Source: Acidobacteriota bacterium (GTDB lineage: Bacteria; Acidobacteriota; Vicinamibacteria; Vicinamibacterales; JACQTH01). Taken from it: 5,477 nucleotides of DNA. The stretch's first letter is position 1. Every line of letters begins with the position of its first letter. Position numbers and translations under genes: made by a program. Of the stretch, positions 5,369-5,477 are shown piece after piece. The DNA is taken from positions 1 to 5,477 of the forward strand of contig JACQTH010000016.1 in assembly GCA_016210935.1 (NCBI GenBank). Reading direction: 5' to 3'. Under the pieces are notes generated by a model. That model did not search any database. It was given only the letters and a program-made list of their open reading frames with translations, and was not told the DNA's origin.

Positions 5369-5477
5369 CTGGCTGAGGAAGCGAAACCCGAGGAGGAGCC
5401 AGCTGCGCGACCGGCGCTCGATCATCTCCGCGTCAATCCGGTGTTCGACGCGCGCGAACAGCTCGACCGACGCGGCG
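5366..5477 (-). CDS. C-terminal 36 residues of an unrecognised protein
   Basis: The frame enters from the window edge and ends at TAG 5368-5366. It reads AASVELFARVEHRIDAEMIE and ends SWLLLGFRFLSQ. The codons favour G or C at third positions and it is the only frame here that gives a protein-like C-terminus at a natural junction with the next signals. The alternating polar/hydrophobic pattern and the late aromatic residues (LLLGFRFL) recall the last two strands of an outer-membrane beta-barrel, but the segment is too short to assign, and the usual terminal Phe is followed by LSQ. It is oriented with all other genes here. The main body lies outside the window. Confidence 0.6.
   Translation of the reverse strand, partial: AASVELFARVEHRIDAEMIERRSRSWLLLGFRFLSQ

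Overview
This GC-rich window reads as chromosomal DNA of a Gram-negative, outer-membrane (diderm) bacterium. A complete lipid A disaccharide synthase gene (lpxB) shows that the cell makes lipid A, and three gene products carry export signals. The mixture of high GC, a paired M16 peptidase locus and abundant short palindromic or tandem intergenic repeats suggests Acidobacteriota, perhaps Vicinamibacteria. That taxonomic guess rests on recall of similar repeat sequences, not on a search.

All supported genes lie on the minus strand, so transcription runs from high to low coordinates. In that order they are: the last 36 codons of an unrecognised protein (5477 to 5366); a possible 20-codon mini-ORF with a perfect Shine-Dalgarno (5335 to 5273); a 104-bp block of paired palindromes; an exported M16 zinc peptidase with an intact HxxEH site (5148 to 3802); a second M16 protein that has lost the zinc site and carries an extra C-terminal LolA-like domain (3805 or 3736 to 1502); a 150-bp spacer holding a long imperfect inverted repeat; lpxB (1350 to 181), whose stop codon lies inside a palindromic repeat; and the first 51 codons of an exported protein of unknown function (155 to beyond 1).

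The two M16 genes look like partners. The upstream protein has the zinc ligands but lacks the arginine/tyrosine substrate-binding pair. The downstream protein has that pair but lacks the zinc ligands. The reading frames overlap as ATGA. This matches the known division of labour in bacterial M16B heterodimers, so I infer a periplasmic two-subunit protease. LpxB would work at the inner face of the inner membrane in lipid A synthesis. Nothing in the sequence ties it functionally to the proteases beyond shared orientation and envelope location.

The non-coding parts are unusually structured. Each longer gap, and one gene end, holds a different repeat family: the palindromic pair upstream of the M16 genes, a 9-bp repeat at their junction, the composite inverted repeat before lpxB, and the palindrome at the lpxB end. 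I found no RNA gene, CRISPR array, insertion sequence or convincing T-tract terminator.
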